From: Bacteroidia bacterium
Lineage (GTDB): Bacteria; Bacteroidota; Bacteroidia; Bacteroidales; F082
Length of the DNA stretch: 64,000 nucleotides
Assembly: GCA_021287165.1 (NCBI GenBank)
Contig: JAJTAY010000039.1
Span: forward strand, 1-64,000
Direction: 5' to 3'
In this document: positions 63,106 to 64,000 of the stretch, piece after piece
Layout: every line of letters starts with the position of its first letter
Position numbering within the stretch: position 1 is the first letter of the stretch
The notes under the pieces: model-generated
Database searches by the model: none
Told to the model about the DNA's origin: nothing
Seen by the model: the letters and a program-made list of their open reading frames with translations, nothing else
Translations under genes and position numbers: made by a program

Positions 63106-63721
63106 ATAAATCGCGCAACCGCTCGGGCTTTTGAAGGTGATAGGTCTTCAACCCAACCTTTTGGGCTGCAGCAATATGCTCGGGCGTGTCGTCAATAAAC
63201 AAGGTAGTTGAGGGATTCAGACGGTGCTGATTGATGACAAACTCAAAAATTTCGGGGTTTGGTTTGCTCAGGTGCAGATCGAACGAAAAATAGGATTTGT
63301 GAAAAAGCTGGTCGAATTCGCGATACCCAAAGCGAAGCTGCAAGTCGCGCACATACAGCTCATAATGTATCTCGTTCGAATTGCTCAACAGATATATGCC
63401 GTAATGCTGTTTTACATCTTCTATTACCCTGATACGCTCTTTCGGAATATCGAGCAATAAGGCGTTCCAGGCATCGTCGATATCCTGATCGCTCAGGTTC
63501 TTTTTAGCAAACTCGCGCACCTTATCGCGAAACACTTCGGGGGTAATGATGCCCCGCTCAAGTTTACCGACAACGCCTTCCTGAAATGCGGGCGATGCGA
63601 AAATGCCAACATCGCTAATTCCCAGATTGATAAGCTCCTTTATGGTAAGCTGGGGGTCGATGTCGAGTATAACGCCGCCAAAGTCGAAAATGATGTCGGT
63701 AATGGTTGTGTCTGTTTTCAT
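63065..63721 (-). CDS. HAD superfamily phosphatase (YihX-like)
   Basis: A 218-residue hydrolase with motif I IIFDFGGVILDID (nucleophile Asp; Gly at the second Asp position as in the YihX group), motif II LLSNSNE, motif III Lys in SKPNPEIFEF, and motif IV LFIDDTPEH. YihX-like enzymes dephosphorylate sugar phosphates such as glucose-1-phosphate. The start at 63721 is chosen over one at 63778, which would run into the promoter palindrome. Its 3' end overlaps dusB. Confidence 0.9.
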   Translation of the reverse strand: MKTDTTITDIIFDFGGVILDIDPQLTIKELINLGISDVGIFASPAFQEGVVGKLERGIITPEVFRDKVREFAKKNLSDQDIDDAWNALLLDIPKERIRVIEDVKQHYGIYLLSNSNEIHYELYVRDLQLRFGYREFDQLFHKSYFSFDLHLSKPNPEIFEFVINQHRLNPSTTLFIDDTPEHIAAAQKVGLKTYHLQKPERLRDLFTNGILREDLPVR

Positions 63722-63752
63722 ATGTTTGCAATAAAACTTGTGAAATAAACAG

Positions 63753-63770
63753 GCAAAGTTGTAACTTTGC
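63753..63770. promoter_or_regulatory. Divergent promoter palindrome (HAD / tRNA)
   Basis: GCAAAGTT-GT-AACTTTGC has 8-bp arms. On the plus strand it contains TAACTTTG (63762-63769), with TTG at 63738-63740 giving N21 spacing, a good promoter for the tRNA. On the minus strand the box reads CAACTTTG, a weaker match for the HAD gene. Confidence 0.6.
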
Positions 63771-63822
63771 ACTCCCAAAACAAAAAACGGACCGTTTTTT
63801 TCGTGTTAAAAAAACGTAAATC

Positions 63823-63896
63823 GGGCCTATAGCTCAGTCGGTCAGAGCATCTGACTCATAATCAGACGGTCCCAGGTTCAAGTCCTGGTGGGCCCA
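63823..63896 (+). tRNA. tRNA with CAT anticodon (Met elongator or Ile2)
   Basis: A 74-nt cloverleaf with acceptor GGGCCTA / TGGGCCC, anticodon loop CTCATAA giving CAT, and T-loop GTTCAAGTC; discriminator A. CC follows but then T, so CCA is not encoded. CAT can be Met, or Ile when the C is lysidine-modified. Absence of the C-A mismatch at the acceptor end makes an initiator unlikely. Sequence alone does not settle Met against Ile2. Confidence 0.9.
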
Positions 63897-63900
63897 CCTC

Positions 63901-63942
63901 AAAATCAAGGGGTTGCATAATGGCAGCCCCTTGATTTTTTTT
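63901..63942 (+). terminator. Terminator of the CAT tRNA
   Basis: AAAATCAAGGGG (63901-63912) pairs with CCCCTTGATTTT (63927-63938) and is followed by further Ts. It lies 4 bp behind the tRNA. Confidence 0.85.
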
Positions 63943-64000
63943 CTTGCAACACTTTTGTAACAAAAGAAGGCAAAAAATTGCTTTTCATTAAGAAAATGGG

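Noticed and set aside
1..64000. CRISPR array, prophage, toxin-antitoxin or defence island
   Set aside because: No regularly spaced direct repeats, integrase, phage structural genes or known defence genes were seen in the window.

Overview
The window is a stretch of chromosome from a member of the Bacteroidota. Evidence for this includes a TonB-dependent receptor with a carboxypeptidase-regulatory-like N-terminal domain paired with a DUF4249 lipoprotein, two large secreted proteins ending in type IX secretion (T9SS) sorting domains, an ExbB / small membrane protein / ExbD / ExbD cluster, NtrC-type regulators next to FtsX-like ABC permeases, and repeated -7 boxes of the Bacteroidota form TAnnTTTG. 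Shine-Dalgarno sequences are weak or absent throughout. Aerobic peroxide defence together with a B12-dependent ribonucleotide reductase suggests an environmental, oxygen-tolerant or facultative lineage (inference). Most of the window is ordinary core chromosome. The only mobile-element trace is a transposase N-terminus cut by the left edge.

Layout. 1-3.2 kb: an IS3-type transposase fragment, then a ctp-like S41 protease with a NarL-type histidine kinase (minus strand). 3.3-8.4 kb: a SulP anion transporter, a secreted 1-Cys peroxiredoxin, an NlpC/P60 hydrolase and a class-C beta-lactamase-fold hydrolase. 8.5-11.0 kb: a four-gene envelope operon (two LVIVD-type propeller proteins, two paralogous barrel-like proteins) closed by a strong bidirectional terminator. 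11.2-16.1 kb: the opposing lipoprotein / DUF4249 / TonB receptor / barrel operon. 16.5-21.4 kb: an NhaC-like antiporter and a TSUP permease, then gltX-folB-CWC. 21.4-25.7 kb: a palindromic repeat, tRNA-Cys and tRNA-Thr, a gpx-ohrR-like redox operon with two operator palindromes, aspS and a methyltransferase. 25.8-32.4 kb: an NtrC/NtrB-type pair divergent from a MacB/FtsX-like ABC system with a predicted sigma-54 promoter. 32.5-35.4 kb: thiL-uvrC and a 46-bp perfect palindrome related to the one at 21.4 kb.

35.4-39.6 kb: a barrel protein and a 1090-residue T9SS protein. 39.6-42.9 kb: a POT-family transporter and an NtrC-Hpt pair. 43.2-47.5 kb: a GT39-type glycosyltransferase facing a class II ribonucleotide reductase. 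47.8-51.4 kb: a half-size TSUP protein and a peptidase-MA/TolB/Omp85-like chimera. 51.6-55.1 kb: an MBL hydrolase, a GT9 transferase, tatD and a type I asparaginase. 55.2-58.3 kb: a secreted M28 peptidase with a T9SS signal. 58.5-61.0 kb: tRNA-Ser and the ExbB/ExbD cluster. 61-64 kb: a CPBP protease, dusB, a HAD phosphatase and a CAT-anticodon tRNA.

How the genes fit together. Envelope biology dominates: nutrient uptake (TonB receptor plus ExbB/ExbD energy transduction), T9SS export of secreted enzymes, efflux or lipoprotein ABC transport under sigma-54 control, and peptidoglycan and outer-membrane maintenance. Housekeeping genes (gltX, aspS, uvrC, thiL, dusB, folB, tRNAs) are interspersed. 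I found no CRISPR array, prophage, toxin-antitoxin or defence island. The most interesting signals are regulatory DNA: the paired redox operators, the palindromic repeat family, palindromes built from face-to-face -7 boxes, and the sigma-54 promoter.
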